Shown here piece by piece: positions 1-7,709 of a DNA stretch of 9,002 nucleotides. The translations under genes and the position numbers were made by a program. Each line of letters opens with the position of its first letter. Within the stretch, counting starts at the first letter, position 1. Origin of the DNA: Actinomycetes bacterium. Its GTDB lineage: Bacteria; Actinomycetota; Acidimicrobiia; Acidimicrobiales; Microtrichaceae. The notes beneath the pieces are model-generated. The model was not told the DNA's origin. It was given only the letters and a program-made list of their open reading frames with translations, and did not search any database. The stretch is from assembly GCA_023392475.1 (NCBI GenBank), contig JAEVZA010000386.1:1-9002 (forward strand), given 5' to 3'.

Positions 1-1
1 G

Positions 2-1486
2 CGTCGTCCCGCCCGACCGGCGCGCACGCGGGCGGCGGCACGGCTCGCGGCCCGCGCCTCGGTCGCCCTCGTCGTCGCCGCGACGGTCGGGCTCGCGGCG
101 GCCACGTGGTCCTCCACGCCGGCGCTCGCGAAGTTCGACGGCGGGTCGAACGCCACGAACACCATGTCCTCCGGCGAGCTGGAGGTGCCGACGTCGATCG
201 GCTGCACCTGGACCTCCGGCACGACGCTCGGCGTCACCTGGTCCGTGCCCGCCGGCATCGCCACGTCCGCGCAGGTCGTGCGCACGACGCTGGCCGGCGG
301 CTCGTCGACCGTCACCGCGACGGCCACCCCCGAGACGCTCGGCACCGCGGCCGTCACGCCGCCGACGCCGGTGACCACCCCGTACCAGTACGGCGTGCGC
401 ACCGCGCGCTCGCCGTGGACCTCCGACGTCTCCACGACGGTCCGCAGCGACGAGTGCGGCGGCGCCATCGACGAGTTCGCCGGGTCCGGGACGTCCGGCT
501 CCTCGGGCGACGGCGGCGACGCCCTGAGCGCCCGCCTCAACGCGCCCCGCGGCGTGGCGGTCGCGCCCGACGGGACCGTGTACGTCGCCGACACGTCGAA
601 CAACAAGATCCGCCGGATCGCCACCGACGGCACGATCACCAGCTTCAACGGCGGGTCGACCGCCAGCGCGTGCACCTACGCGGGGTCCCGCACCGCGCTC
701 GGGCTCAACGCGCCCCGGGGCGTCGCGGTGGACGACGCCGGCAACGTCTACGTCGCCGACACCGGTGCCGCGTGCGTGCGCAAGATCGACCCCGCCGGCA
801 ACGTGACCCGGGTCGCCGGCGGCGGCGCGACGACCACCTGCACCTCCACCAGCGTCGCCGCGACCGCCCTCAGCCTGTCGTCGCCCAGCTCGGTGGCCGT
901 CGACGACGCGGGGGCGGTCGTCATCGCCGACACGGGCCGGAACTGCGTGCGCAAGGTCACCTCGGGCACGGCGACGCTGGTCGCGGGCGGCGGTGCCACC
1001 ACCACCTGCCCGACCACGTCGCTCGCCGCGACCGCGGTCAGCCTGTCCGGCCCGATCGGGGTGGCCGTGGACGGCAGCGGCGCGGTCCTGATCGCCGACA
1101 CCGGGCGCAACTGCGTGCGCAAGGTCGCGTCGGGCACGGTCACCACCGTGCTCGGGGGCGGGTCGACGACCTCGTGCACCGCCACCGCCGCGCCCACGGC
1201 GATCAGCCTGTCCGGGCCGGAGGGCGTCGTGGTCGACGCGACGGGCCGGGTGATCGTCTCCGACACGGGCCGGCGCTGCCTCCGTGACGTCGTCGCCGGG
1301 ACCGCCGGCCAGTCCGCCTTCACCGGCGGCAACGGCACGACGGGCGACGGCGGTCCGGCGGTGGCCGCGCTGGCCAGCACCCCGTCGGGGGTGGCGGTCG
1401 ATCCGACCGGCGACCTCCTGGTCACCGACCGGGGCACGGGCAGCGGCGCCAACCGGGTGCGGATCGTCCGGGCACCCCTGCCCTGA
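2..1486 (+). CDS. Exported NHL-repeat beta-propeller with SipW-type signal motif (5' end missing)
   Basis: The reading frame is open to the window edge with no ATG, GTG, TTG or CTG before 164, so the true start lies upstream. The visible N-terminus is arginine-rich, then a hydrophobic stretch (about 62-106), then ALAKFDGG...N...SGELEV. This resembles the A-x-F-(x)n-N-(x)n-G-x-L motif of substrates cut by SipW-type signal peptidases. A small beta-rich domain follows (about 165-460). Six NHL blades come next, each with a GVAVD...VADTG...VRKV core. Their VADT-like motifs begin near 584, 752, 923, 1091, 1256 and 1421, a period of 55-57 residues, so they can close a six-bladed propeller. Ten cysteines are visible and all can be paired. 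NHL propellers are usually interaction or carbohydrate/protein-binding scaffolds; the ligand here is unknown. The fold is confident; export route and role are inferred. Confidence 0.9.
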   Translation, partial: RRPARPARTRAAARLAARASVALVVAATVGLAAATWSSTPALAKFDGGSNATNTMSSGELEVPTSIGCTWTSGTTLGVTWSVPAGIATSAQVVRTTLAGGSSTVTATATPETLGTAAVTPPTPVTTPYQYGVRTARSPWTSDVSTTVRSDECGGAIDEFAGSGTSGSSGDGGDALSARLNAPRGVAVAPDGTVYVADTSNNKIRRIATDGTITSFNGGSTASACTYAGSRTALGLNAPRGVAVDDAGNVYVADTGAACVRKIDPAGNVTRVAGGGATTTCTSTSVAATALSLSSPSSVAVDDAGAVVIADTGRNCVRKVTSGTATLVAGGGATTTCPTTSLAATAVSLSGPIGVAVDGSGAVLIADTGRNCVRKVASGTVTTVLGGGSTTSCTATAAPTAISLSGPEGVVVDATGRVIVSDTGRRCLRDVVAGTAGQSAFTGGNGTTGDGGPAVAALASTPSGVAVDPTGDLLVTDRGTGSGANRVRIVRAPLP

Positions 1487-1562
1487 CGGCACCCGCCCCC
1501 CTGCCGCCCTCCCCCGGCACCCCGCCCGTCCCGCTGCCGCCCTCCCCCGGCACCCCGCCCGT
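1487..1562. repeat. 33-bp GC-rich tandem repeat just after the NHL gene
   Basis: Copies begin at 1487 (a shortened 28-bp copy), 1515 (full 33 bp) and 1548 (partial). The 29 bases at 1501-1529 recur exactly at 1534-1562. The unit starts CGGCACCCCGCCCGT and ends in a C-rich tract. The array starts directly after the stop codon of the NHL gene. It could come from replication slippage. Its CGGCACCCCG segment also forms the left arm of the following hairpin. Confidence 0.85.
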
Positions 1563-1585
1563 GTCCCGGGTGTGTCGGGGTGCCG
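1548..1585 (+). terminator. Hairpin between the NHL gene and the topoisomerase gene
   Basis: CGGCACCCCG at 1548-1557 is the exact reverse complement of CGGGGTGCCG at 1576-1585: a 10-bp stem with an 18-nt loop. No T-tract follows, so it is not a classical intrinsic terminator, although GC-rich actinobacteria often use tract-less hairpins. The right arm ends 18 nt before the ATG at 1604, so an effect on translation of the next gene is also possible. The same left-arm sequence at 1515-1524 could pair instead. Confidence 0.5.
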
Positions 1586-1603
1586 TGGTTGACTTGGGGG
1601 ACC

Positions 1604-3688
<2,085 letters not shown>

Positions 3689-3703
3689 TCCGCGGCGGGG
3701 AAA

Positions 3704-3719
3704 GGTGGGATCACCCACC
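3704..3719. terminator. Short inverted repeat after parE
   Basis: GGTGGG (3704-3709) and CCCACC (3714-3719) form a 6-bp stem with an ATCA loop, 16 bases after the parE stop. There is no T-tract. It may be a weak terminator; a stem this short can arise by chance at this GC content. Confidence 0.3.
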
Positions 3720-3729
3720 CGTCCGGCGT

Positions 3730-3758
3730 GGACACCCGGCCGACCGCATCGGTACCGT
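3730..3758 (+). promoter_or_regulatory. Candidate promoter for the acyltransferase pair
   Basis: TACCGT at 3753-3758 fits an actinobacterial TAnnnT -10 element. GGACAC at 3730-3735 lies 17 bp upstream as a poor -35. Transcription would start near 3765, just before the GGGGGA ribosome-site-like stretch at 3769-3774 and the TTG start at 3778. The 89-bp gap after parE makes an independent promoter plausible, but the match is weak. Confidence 0.3.
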
Positions 3759-3777
3759 TCACACCTCCGGGGGACAC

Positions 3778-5052
3778 TTGGGGCGGTTGGTGGCTGACGA
3801 CGGTCGTCTGATCAAGGTGCAGAGCGAACGCCTCGGGCACATCCCGGCGTTCGACGGCTTCCGCGGGATCTTCGTGCTCCAGGTGGTGCTGTACCACTGC
3901 GGGGTCACCGCCAAGCTGTTCCCGGGCTCGCCGATCATCATCGACTGGTTCTTCGTGGCCAGCGGGTTCCTGATCACGTCGCTGCTGCTCGACGAGCAGA
4001 ACCGGAGCGGCTCGCTCGACATGCGCCGCTTCTACACGCGCCGCGCGCTGCGCCTCTTCCCGGCGATGTACGTGATGATCGGCGTCTTCACGCTGATGAT
4101 GCTGGTCGTCCACTTCGTCGCTCCCGACGCCCTGGACAAGGCGGGGCTGTGGTGGCTCGAGTCGCTCGCCGCCAGCCTCTACGTCTACTTCCTGGTGGCG
4201 GCGTTCTTCCCGCTCTCGATGGGCGCGATCGGCCACACGTGGAGCCTGACCGTGGAGGAGCAGTTCTACTTCTTCTGGCCGTTGCTGCTGCGGCGGACGC
4301 TCAAGCGGGCCACCCGCCGGTCGGACCGCAACCTGATCATCGGCTGCCTGGTGTTCATCGCACTGTTCGTGACGATCCGGCTGAGCCTCCAGCACGTCGT
4401 GTCGTGGGACGGGATCGAGGCCCACTACGTCGACCAGCACCACATCACCTGGCAGGGCGTGCTGTACCGCATCGCCGCCGTCCGGCCCGACATGATCGTC
4501 TGCGGCTGCCTGCTCGCCTTCATCGCCCGGGCCATCCCGCGCCCGCTGACCACGAGGGCCCGACGCATCATCGCGGTGCTGGGCGCGATCGGGTGGGTGC
4601 TGTTCTTCGCCACGATGCTGACGGCCACCCGCTTCCCCGTGTTCACGATGTTCGGCAGCGTGGGCTACCAGATCGCGCTCTGGTCGCTGATGCCGATGGT
4701 CCTCGACCTGTACTTCCGCCAGCAGTCCCTCGTGGCGCGGGGCCTGTCGTACCGACGGGCGCAGTGGTTCGGTCAGCGCTCGTACGGCATCTACCTCTGG
4801 CACGTCCCCGTGCTCCTGCCGTTCCTCGCCGCGATCGACCAGGCCCACGGCGCCAAGAAGGCGGTGCTCGGCACCTTCGTCGCCGGGCTCGGCGTCCTCG
4901 CCGGGCTGGCGAGCTACCGGTTCGTCGAACGCCGGTTCCTGCACATCAAGGCGACCCGCTTCACCGCGCCGCAGGACCGGCTCCGCTCGGAGATGGCCGA
5001 CGGCGAGGTCCCCGATCCCGGGCCGGGCCAACCGGTGACGGAGCCCTCGTGA
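3778..5052 (+). CDS. Acyltransferase family 3 integral membrane protein (first of tandem pair)
   Basis: Predicted multi-spanning O-acyltransferase of the OatA/OafA/WecH superfamily, which moves acetyl or other acyl groups onto cell-envelope glycans, lipids or small molecules. The 424-residue protein shows the family signatures: FDGFRG...LYH with R29 and the likely catalytic H40, IDWFFVASGFLIT (55-67), the basic FYTRRALRLFPA loop (85-96), WSLTVEEQFYFFWP (155-168), and RSYGIYLWH (334-342) near the end. About ten hydrophobic segments are visible. No SGNH esterase domain is fused; the end is a short hydrophilic Pro-rich tail (about 395-424). TTG 3778 was chosen because a GGGGGA tract sits 3 nt upstream, resembling the parE arrangement; GTG 3790 is an equally usable start giving a protein 4 residues shorter. 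The stop overlaps the GTG of the next gene. The acceptor cannot be read from sequence. Confidence 0.9.
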   Translation: MGRLVADDGRLIKVQSERLGHIPAFDGFRGIFVLQVVLYHCGVTAKLFPGSPIIIDWFFVASGFLITSLLLDEQNRSGSLDMRRFYTRRALRLFPAMYVMIGVFTLMMLVVHFVAPDALDKAGLWWLESLAASLYVYFLVAAFFPLSMGAIGHTWSLTVEEQFYFFWPLLLRRTLKRATRRSDRNLIIGCLVFIALFVTIRLSLQHVVSWDGIEAHYVDQHHITWQGVLYRIAAVRPDMIVCGCLLAFIARAIPRPLTTRARRIIAVLGAIGWVLFFATMLTATRFPVFTMFGSVGYQIALWSLMPMVLDLYFRQQSLVARGLSYRRAQWFGQRSYGIYLWHVPVLLPFLAAIDQAHGAKKAVLGTFVAGLGVLAGLASYRFVERRFLHIKATRFTAPQDRLRSEMADGEVPDPGPGQPVTEPS

Positions 5053-6269
5053 CCGACGCCGCCACCACCCAGGGGCCCATCCGGCTGGACGCCCCGCGCA
5101 CGAGGTACGAGCCCGCGTTCGACGGCATGCGAGCCGTGACCGTGATCTCGATCATGATCTTCCACTTCGGGTTCGACCAGTTCTACGAGGGCGGCGTCAT
5201 CAACGTCGACGTCTTCTTCGTGCTGTCGGGCTTCCTGATCACGAACCTGCTGCTCGACGAGCAGCACCGCGAGGGCCGGGTCAGCTTCCGGGGCTTCTAC
5301 CACCGCCGCATCCTCCGGCTGTTCCCCGCGATGTACACGGTCATCGGCGTGTACGTCCTGTTCGCGCTCGTCATCGGGTGGTCGCACCCGAGCATCTGGG
5401 GCGAGATCGTCGCCGCGGCGCTGTACTCGTACCAGCTGTTCCTCGGCTTCTTCGGGTTCGGCTCCCCGGAGCAGCCGCGGTACCTGCTCCACCTCTGGAC
5501 GCTCTCCGTGGAGGAGTGGTTCTACTTCTTCTGGCCGCTGCTCCTCATCGTGTCGCTGCGGAAGATCCGCTGGCAGAAGGTGCTCCTGGTCGGATCCGTC
5601 CTGTTCATGGCGTTCTGGATGGTGGTCCGGTTGTCGGGGTCCGCCGCGGGCGTCGACTGGCAGGGCGGGGCCGACGCGTTCGACGCGCTCGGCTACGGGG
5701 GGCAGGTGCTCTACCGGTTCTCCACGATGCGCTTCGACATGCTCGTCGCCGGCTGCCTGCTCGCGATCGTGCGCCGCCGGCTGGGCGAGGAGCTCACCCA
5801 CCGCCAGGCCCGCATCATCGGCGTCCTCGCCGCGATCGGCCTCGCGCTGTTCCTCGGCGAGTCCGTGCTGGCCGGCCGCGTCCACTTCTTCGACCCGTTC
5901 GGCAGCCTCGGGTTCAACCTCGCCCTGCTCGGCATCCCGCCCGTCGTGCTCTGGGTGCACTTCCACCGGAAGTCCTGGGCCGTCGGCTGGCTGTGCGTGC
6001 CGCTGATGGTGTGGGTGGGTCGGCGCTCCTACGCGCTGTACCTCTGGCACGAGATCCTGAACGGCGTCGTGCCGACCGCCCACGGCAAGGTGCCGCTCGT
6101 CCTGCGCACCGTCCTGCTCCTGGCGCTGAGCGCGGGGGTCGCCGAGCTGTCCTGGCGCTTCATCGAGTCGCCGTTCCTCCGCAAGAAGACGGCCACCTAC
6201 GGCCGCGGGACGAGCGGCCTCGAGGCCGACGCGCCGAAGCCCGGGCCCGGGGACGCGGCGCCGAGCTGA
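5049..6269 (+). CDS. Acyltransferase family 3 integral membrane protein (second of tandem pair)
   Basis: Paralogue of the preceding gene, 406 residues, and probably made from the same transcript. GTG 5049 overlaps the upstream TGA in a GTGA junction and has GGAG at 5040-5043, 5 nt upstream, a good site for coupled initiation. The frame is open far upstream of 5049, but that part is antisense-like shadow of the neighbour. Family motifs match the partner: FDGMRAV...IFH (R28, H39), VDVFFVLSGFLIT (53-65), FYHRRILRLFPAMY (83-96), WTLSVEEWFYFFWP (150-163), MRFDMLVAGCLLA and RRSYALYLWHE. It has multiple transmembrane segments, no SGNH domain, and a Pro/Gly-rich tail ending PGPGDAAPS. The tandem arrangement suggests either two acceptor sites or acyl donors, or a heteromeric enzyme; sequence alone does not decide. 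Confidence 0.91.
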   Translation: MTDAATTQGPIRLDAPRTRYEPAFDGMRAVTVISIMIFHFGFDQFYEGGVINVDVFFVLSGFLITNLLLDEQHREGRVSFRGFYHRRILRLFPAMYTVIGVYVLFALVIGWSHPSIWGEIVAAALYSYQLFLGFFGFGSPEQPRYLLHLWTLSVEEWFYFFWPLLLIVSLRKIRWQKVLLVGSVLFMAFWMVVRLSGSAAGVDWQGGADAFDALGYGGQVLYRFSTMRFDMLVAGCLLAIVRRRLGEELTHRQARIIGVLAAIGLALFLGESVLAGRVHFFDPFGSLGFNLALLGIPPVVLWVHFHRKSWAVGWLCVPLMVWVGRRSYALYLWHEILNGVVPTAHGKVPLVLRTVLLLALSAGVAELSWRFIESPFLRKKTATYGRGTSGLEADAPKPGPGDAAPS

Positions 6270-6311
6270 CCCGCGGCGGTCCCGGTCGCGCGGCACCCGG
6301 GGCCGGACGCG

Positions 6312-6339
6312 GGACGGAGGGCCCGAGGGCCCTCCGTCC
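6312..6339. terminator. Strong GC-rich hairpin between convergent genes
   Basis: GGACGGAGGGCCC (6312-6324) is followed after two bases by its exact reverse complement GGGCCCTCCGTCC (6327-6339). In practice this is a 12-bp stem with a CGAG tetraloop. It lies 43 nt after the second acyltransferase stop and 85 nt beyond the stop of the converging minus-strand gene, so it is placed to act for both. There is no real T-tract on either strand; only GTTACC follows on the plus strand. Confidence 0.75.
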
Positions 6340-6423
6340 GTTACCGCTCCGCGCCAGGGGGGACGGCGCGTGCGGTGATTTCCTCCGACGTCAGGGGGGT
6401 GCCGTCGGGGAGATCGATCGCCG

Positions 6424-6753
6424 TCAGGCGGCGTCGGCGACGGCCTTGACCTTCTTGGCCGGGGCCTGGCGGTCGAGCAGCTGGTCCGTGATCGGGGAGG
6501 CGGCCTTGGCGGCGGCCGTGGCCACGGACTTCGAGGTGCTGACGACCTTCGTGGCGAACTTGGCCTGGTTGTCGATCAGCTCGAGGGGCGTCGGGATGAC
6601 CTCGGCGTAGGGCAGCGTCGGGACCTCGGGCACCCGCTCGAGGATGAGGGCCACCACGGTGCCGACGGCGGTGGTGACGGGCTGCTTGGCGTTGCCGAGC
6701 GCGGTGACGATGCGGTCCTGGACCTCGGAGATCGGGTCGAGCAGGGTGTCCAT
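6424..6753 (-). CDS. Small helical protein, phasin/HBHA-like (function not established)
   Basis: A 109-residue hydrophilic, predicted mostly helical protein. ATG at 6753-6751 has GGAG 8 nt upstream (AACGGAGCACCACCATG), which fixes the start. The sequence opens MDTLLDPISEVQDRIVTALG, has a Pro-containing hinge around PEVPTLPYAEVIPTPLELID, then an Ala/Lys/Thr-rich helix and a basic tail AKKVKAVADAA. There is no signal peptide and no cysteine. The helix-hinge-helix layout and Lys/Ala tail recall phasins and mycobacterial heparin-binding hemagglutinin-like proteins, but the match is by general character only. It is transcribed divergently from the peroxiredoxin, with 269 bp between starts. Coding is well supported by codon use and the ribosome site; the function is a guess. 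Confidence 0.8.
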   Translation of the reverse strand: MDTLLDPISEVQDRIVTALGNAKQPVTTAVGTVVALILERVPEVPTLPYAEVIPTPLELIDNQAKFATKVVSTSKSVATAAAKAASPITDQLLDRQAPAKKVKAVADAA

Positions 6754-6804
6754 GGTGGTGCTCCGTTGCGGGTCGGGGACGGGGGTGCGTCCCGGAGGGG
6801 GGTT

Positions 6805-6834
6805 CCGTCCGCCGACGTCGCTGGCGGCGGACGG
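6805..6834. promoter_or_regulatory. 10-bp stem-loop in the divergent region
   Basis: CCGTCCGCCG (6805-6814) and CGGCGGACGG (6825-6834) are exact reverse complements around a 10-nt loop. The element lies 52-81 bases upstream of the minus-strand ATG, so it would be in that gene's leader if transcription starts beyond it. It abuts the next inverted repeat with one base between them. Confidence 0.55.
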
Positions 6835-6835
6835 T

Positions 6836-6867
6836 CTGCTTGCTCAGGTGCTAACTGTAGCAAGCAG
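6836..6867. promoter_or_regulatory. Inverted repeat with nested palindrome, possible operator or leader hairpin
   Basis: CTGCTTGCT (6836-6844) and AGCAAGCAG (6859-6867) form a 9-bp perfect inverted repeat. A second, overlapping palindrome TGCTA-ACTG-TAGCA occupies 6849-6862. The segment is markedly AT-richer than its surroundings, as promoters and operators often are in GC-rich genomes. The two pairings exclude each other in RNA, whereas a 14-bp dyad is a typical size for a dimeric repressor site. The regulator is unknown. Confidence 0.5.
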
Positions 6868-6929
6868 TGCGAGCTCCGTCAACCACCGCGCTCACCCGAG
6901 TTCGCACCCGCTCGCCGGCGGCGCGCGCC

Positions 6930-6955
6930 GGAACAACCCTGAACTCCGGTCGGTT
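6930..6955 (+). promoter_or_regulatory. Candidate SigH/SigR-type (ECF) promoter for the peroxiredoxin
   Basis: GGAACA (-35 region) begins at 6930, and GTT (-10 core, in CGGTTGG) lies at 6953-6955, with 18 bases between GGAAC and GTT. This fits the GGAAY...GTT consensus of actinobacterial thiol-oxidative-stress sigma factors. A start near 6962 would give a leader of about 60 nt before ATG 7023. Regulation of a peroxiredoxin by such a factor makes biological sense, but the motif is short and could be chance. Confidence 0.4.
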
Positions 6956-6966
6956 GGACCGTGGAA

Positions 6967-6987
6967 ACCCGACTACGTTGGTCGGGT
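6967..6987. promoter_or_regulatory. 21-bp palindrome upstream of the peroxiredoxin
   Basis: ACCCGAC (6967-6973) and GTCGGGT (6981-6987) are exact reverse complements around TACGTTG. The element lies 36-56 bases before the peroxiredoxin ATG, just downstream of the predicted transcription start. It could be an operator or a small leader hairpin. Confidence 0.4.
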
Positions 6988-7022
6988 ATCACAGCAACCG
7001 GCACCGCCGAGGAGAGAACACC

Positions 7023-7658
7023 ATGGCCATCCGACTGGGCGACGAGGCCCCCGACTTCACCGCCGAGACGACCGAGGGGACGATCAACTTCCACGACTGG
7101 AAGAAGGGCAGCTGGGCCGTGCTCTTCTCCCACCCGAAGGACTTCACGCCGGTCTGCACGACGGAGCTCGGCGCGGTCGCGAAGCTGAAGGACGAGTTCG
7201 ACAAGCGCGGCACCAAGGTGATCGGGCTGTCGGTCGACCCCGTCGACTCGCACGGCGACTGGAGCAAGGACATCGAGGAGACGCAGGGCAGCGCCGTCAA
7301 CTTCCCGCTGATCGCCGACCCCGACCGCAAGGTCGCCGACCTGTACGACATGATCCACCCGAACGCGAACGACACGCTGACCGTGCGCTCCGTGTTCGTC
7401 GTCGGCCCCGACGACAAGGTGAAGCTCACGCTGACCTACCCGGCGTCCACCGGTCGGAACTTCGACGAGATCCTCCGCGTGATCGACTCGCTCCAGCTCA
7501 CCGCGAACCACAAGGTCGCCACCCCGGCGAACTGGGAGCAGGGCGAGGACGTGATCATCGGCTCGGCCGTGTCCGACGAGGACGCCAAGTCGCTGTTCCC
7601 CGACGGCTGGCGCGCGCCGAAGCCGTACCTGCGCTACGTGCCCCAGCCGCAGGACTGA
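7023..7658 (+). CDS. 1-Cys peroxiredoxin, Prx6 family
   Basis: Thiol peroxidase that reduces hydrogen peroxide and organic hydroperoxides in the cytoplasm. The 211-residue protein has the thioredoxin-like core and the Prx active site HPKDFTPVC, with H37, the P38-xxx-T42-xx-C45 signature, peroxidatic Cys45 and the conserved Arg122 in TVRSVFVV. Cys45 is the only cysteine, so there is no resolving Cys and an external thiol must recycle it. The C-terminal extension with VATPANWEQGEDVIIG...AKSLFPDGW...YLRYVPQPQD is typical of the Prx6/1-Cys subfamily, and the length fits. ATG 7023 was chosen because GGAGA at 7011-7015 sits 7 nt upstream and homology begins at once (MAIRLGDEAPDF). The longer open frame from 6867 runs over regulatory DNA. 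No reductase gene is adjacent. Confidence 0.96.
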   Translation: MAIRLGDEAPDFTAETTEGTINFHDWKKGSWAVLFSHPKDFTPVCTTELGAVAKLKDEFDKRGTKVIGLSVDPVDSHGDWSKDIEETQGSAVNFPLIADPDRKVADLYDMIHPNANDTLTVRSVFVVGPDDKVKLTLTYPASTGRNFDEILRVIDSLQLTANHKVATPANWEQGEDVIIGSAVSDEDAKSLFPDGWRAPKPYLRYVPQPQD

Positions 7659-7659
7659 G

Positions 7660-7709
7660 CCCGCCCGGGCGGGGCGGTCGCCGCGGGAGCCGCCGCTAGG
7701 CTCCCGCGG
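7660..7709 (+). terminator. Palindrome and hairpin after the peroxiredoxin
   Basis: A 14-bp perfect palindrome CCCGCCCGGGCGGG lies at 7660-7673, directly after the stop. A stem of 11 bp follows: CCGCGGGAGCC (7681-7691) with GGCTCCCGCGG (7699-7709) around a 7-nt loop. It is probably a tract-less terminator. Its right arm overlaps the likely -10 box and first base of the next gene. Confidence 0.6.
7697..7702 (+). promoter_or_regulatory. -10 box for a leaderless transcript
   Basis: TAGGCT fits the actinobacterial TAnnnT -10 element and is followed after exactly six bases by GTG 7709. This is the spacing at which RNA would begin on the start codon itself. No Shine-Dalgarno sequence lies before that GTG, which agrees with leaderless initiation. 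No clear -35 is present (the region near 7674-7679 is only GC-rich). Confidence 0.45.

Noticed and set aside
106..1287. 393-codon plus-strand frame
   Set aside because: Arg/His-rich shadow of the NHL gene, which has clear repeats in the other frame.
1487..1562. Tandem repeat as a CRISPR-like array
   Set aside because: Only two to three copies with 4-nt gaps, no spacers of normal length and no cas genes.
1589..1594. TTGACT resembling a -35 box
   Set aside because: A matching -10 would fall downstream of the parE ATG and none is present there.
1580..1603. GTG 1580 as an alternative parE start
   Set aside because: It falls inside the hairpin arm, lacks a ribosome site and adds eight residues outside the family homology; ATG 1604 is preferred.
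4149..5048. Upstream extension of the second acyltransferase frame
   Set aside because: The translation is Arg/Pro-rich shadow of the first acyltransferase; the GTGA overlap and GGAG set the start at 5049.
4914..6296. 460-codon minus-strand frame opposite the second acyltransferase
   Set aside because: Antisense shadow, strongly Glu/Arg/Asp-biased; the sense strand has full acyltransferase motifs.
6915..6931. CCGGCG / CGCCGG 6-bp inverted repeat
   Set aside because: Short, pure G/C and expected by chance at this composition.
6867..7022. N-terminal extension of the peroxiredoxin to 6867
   Set aside because: It has no ribosome site and covers the promoter and palindrome; the ATG at 7023 has a good GGAGA and fits the family N-terminus.
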